From contig CALCGT010000035.1 of the NCBI GenBank assembly GCA_937901125.1, forward strand, positions 1 to 5,932: a DNA stretch of 5,932 bases, written 5' to 3'. Below the pieces are notes generated by a model. It was not told where the DNA came from and ran no database searches. It was given only the letters and a program-made list of their open reading frames with translations. Source of the DNA: an uncultured Clostridia bacterium (GTDB lineage Bacteria; Bacillota; Clostridia; Lachnospirales; Anaerotignaceae). Of this stretch, positions 5,004 through 5,932 are shown piece after piece. The number at the start of each line of letters is the position of its first letter. Position 1 is the stretch's first letter. Made by a program: the position numbers and the translations under genes.

Positions 5004-5846
5004 ATGGCAGGGACATTATATCTTTGCGCCACGCCCATCGGCAATCTGGAAGACATCACATTGCGGGTCATCAAGCTGATGGAAAGTGTGGATGTGATCG
5101 CTGCGGAAGATACCCGCAATACATTAAAATTATTGAACCATTTCGAGATCAAGACCCCCATGACCAGTTACCATGAACATAACAAGGTCACAAAAGGGCC
5201 TGTGCTGGTGGAACGATTGCTGGCAGGAGAAAGCATCGCTTTGGTGACGGATGCGGGGATGCCCGGTATTTCCGACCCCGGTGCAGACCTGGTAAAGCTG
5301 TGCTACGAAGCTGGTGTGCCTGTGACTGTAGCCCCCGGTGCTTCGGCGGCTGTGGTGGCATTGGTGCTTTCTGGTCTGGATACCAGACGATTCGTATTCG
5401 AAGGCTTTCTGCCCCCCGATAAGAAGGAACGGAAGGCGATCCTGAAAACATTGGAACGGGAACACCGCACCATGATCTTCTACGAAGCCCCCCACCGCCT
5501 GACGGATACCTTGGAAGAACTGGCGGAGCTGTTCGGGGAAGAACGGCAGATGGCAGCCACCAGGGAATTGACGAAGAAATTCGAAGAAGTCCGCAGAGAC
5601 ACCATCGGCGGACACCTGAAATATTTTAAGGAAAACCCGCCCAAGGGGGAATTCGTTCTGGTCTGCGAAGGTTTCTCTTTGGAAGCCCAGCGGCAGGAGG
5701 AAATGGAAAGCTGGGAAAGCATTTCTGTGGAGGAACACGTGCAGCGTTATTTGGATCAGGGTATGAGCGAGAAGGATGCCATGAAGCAGGCTGCCAAGGA
5801 TCGGGGCGTTTCCAAGCGGGATATTTATCAGGTATTAAAAAAATAA
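5004..5846 (+). CDS. rsmI: 16S rRNA (cytidine-1402 2'-O)-methyltransferase RsmI (YabC)
   Basis: Methylates the ribose of C1402 in the decoding centre of 16S rRNA, using SAM. The 280 residues follow the tetrapyrrole-methylase-like fold. TLYLCATPIGNLEDIT (4-19) is the N-terminal signature, followed by AAEDTRNT (33-40), YHEHN (56-60), LVTDAGMPGISDPG (80-93), PGASA (111-115), FEGFLP (132-137) and FYEAPHR (159-165). The C-terminal stretch from about 237 (SISVEEHVQRYLDQGMSEKD, then KQAAKDRGVSKRDIYQVL) is the small helical domain usual in the family. The ATG at 5004 is fixed by the conserved N-terminus and by an in-frame TAA two codons upstream. No clear Shine-Dalgarno site precedes it (the upstream bases are AT-rich), so expression may depend on the mini-ORF at 4983. 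It is the last gene of the operon in view; yazA, which sits before it in Bacillus, is absent. Confidence 0.97.
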   Translation: MAGTLYLCATPIGNLEDITLRVIKLMESVDVIAAEDTRNTLKLLNHFEIKTPMTSYHEHNKVTKGPVLVERLLAGESIALVTDAGMPGISDPGADLVKLCYEAGVPVTVAPGASAAVVALVLSGLDTRRFVFEGFLPPDKKERKAILKTLEREHRTMIFYEAPHRLTDTLEELAELFGEERQMAATRELTKKFEEVRRDTIGGHLKYFKENPPKGEFVLVCEGFSLEAQRQEEMESWESISVEEHVQRYLDQGMSEKDAMKQAAKDRGVSKRDIYQVLKK

Positions 5847-5849
5847 CGG

Positions 5850-5870
5850 CGATCGATTTTATAACGATCG
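5850..5870 (+). terminator. Weak candidate terminator after rsmI
   Basis: CGATCG (5850-5855) pairs with CGATCG (5865-5870) around a nine-base loop, starting 3 bases after the rsmI stop. The following sequence (ACTTTACTTA) is only partly T-rich, so termination may be inefficient. From 5871 to the window end the sequence is AT-rich, with no gene or convincing promoter that I can see. Confidence 0.35.
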
Positions 5871-5932
5871 ACTTTACTTAGCCTGCAAATAAAAAGTCAA
5901 TAGGAAAATGAAAAATATTTAGGATTTATTGC

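Noticed and set aside
5130..5738. Minus-strand open frame of 202 codons opposite rsmI
   Set aside because: Fully inside rsmI; its odd composition mirrors the rsmI codons and no domain is visible.
5871..5900. Leftward promoter with TTGACT (minus strand, plus 5895-5900)
   Set aside because: The bases 17 away (GTAAAG) are a poor -10 and it would run antisense into rsmI; no support.
1..5932. CRISPR array, tRNA or rRNA genes
   Set aside because: No regularly spaced repeats, cloverleaf or conserved rRNA segment was found on either strand.

Overview
The window looks like a chromosomal segment of an anaerobic Firmicute of class Clostridia, probably order Lachnospirales. This is inferred from gene order, Shine-Dalgarno sites of the AGGAGG type and protein style; no single feature fixes the genus. 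It has two parts that differ visibly in base composition: an AT-richer accessory part (about 1-1153) and a more GC-rich housekeeping operon (about 1263-5846).

Accessory part. The left edge holds two adjacent hairpins that resemble the right end of an IS200/IS605-type (TnpB-carrying) element; the rest of any such element would lie outside the window. Leftward from there run three very small, tightly packed genes for DNA-binding proteins, in transcription order an XRE-type helix-turn-helix protein (497-748), an Arc-like ribbon-helix-helix protein (299-484) and a second XRE-type protein (54-296). Divergent from them is one small gene (867-1112) for an 81-residue protein of unknown function, ending in a strong intrinsic terminator (about 1122-1153). 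The 118-base divergent region carries a rightward extended -10 promoter and two related operator-like palindromes in inverted orientation. Their centres are 52 bp apart, close to five helical turns, and the right-hand one lies just downstream of the -10 box. This resembles the immunity or switch region of a phage or integrative element reduced to its control circuit. It is the least explained part of the window.

Spacer. Bases 1154-1262 hold no gene. They contain an imperfect hairpin (1168-1201), a run of seven G and a weak terminator-like structure. A sigma-A-like promoter with an extended -10 (1263-1292) then starts the operon.

Housekeeping operon, all on the + strand with no internal terminator seen: tmk (thymidylate kinase), darA/yaaQ (cyclic-di-AMP receptor), holB (clamp-loader delta prime), ricT/yaaT (PSP1-domain Fe-S protein of the RNase Y specificity complex), trmN6/yabB (tRNA adenine-N6 methyltransferase family) and rsmI/yabC (16S rRNA C1402 ribose methyltransferase). 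This is the tmk-to-rsmI block known from Bacillus, but yaaR, yabA and yazA are absent. It links DNA precursor supply and replication (tmk, holB), second-messenger sensing (darA), mRNA processing (ricT) and tRNA/rRNA modification (trmN6, rsmI). Several junctions are translationally coupled (ATGA at holB-ricT, an 11-base overlap at ricT-trmN6). The trmN6-rsmI junction has a four-codon mini-ORF that starts on the trmN6 stop codon and may feed ribosomes to an rsmI start lacking a good Shine-Dalgarno site. After rsmI there is a weak hairpin, then AT-rich sequence to the window end with no recognisable gene.
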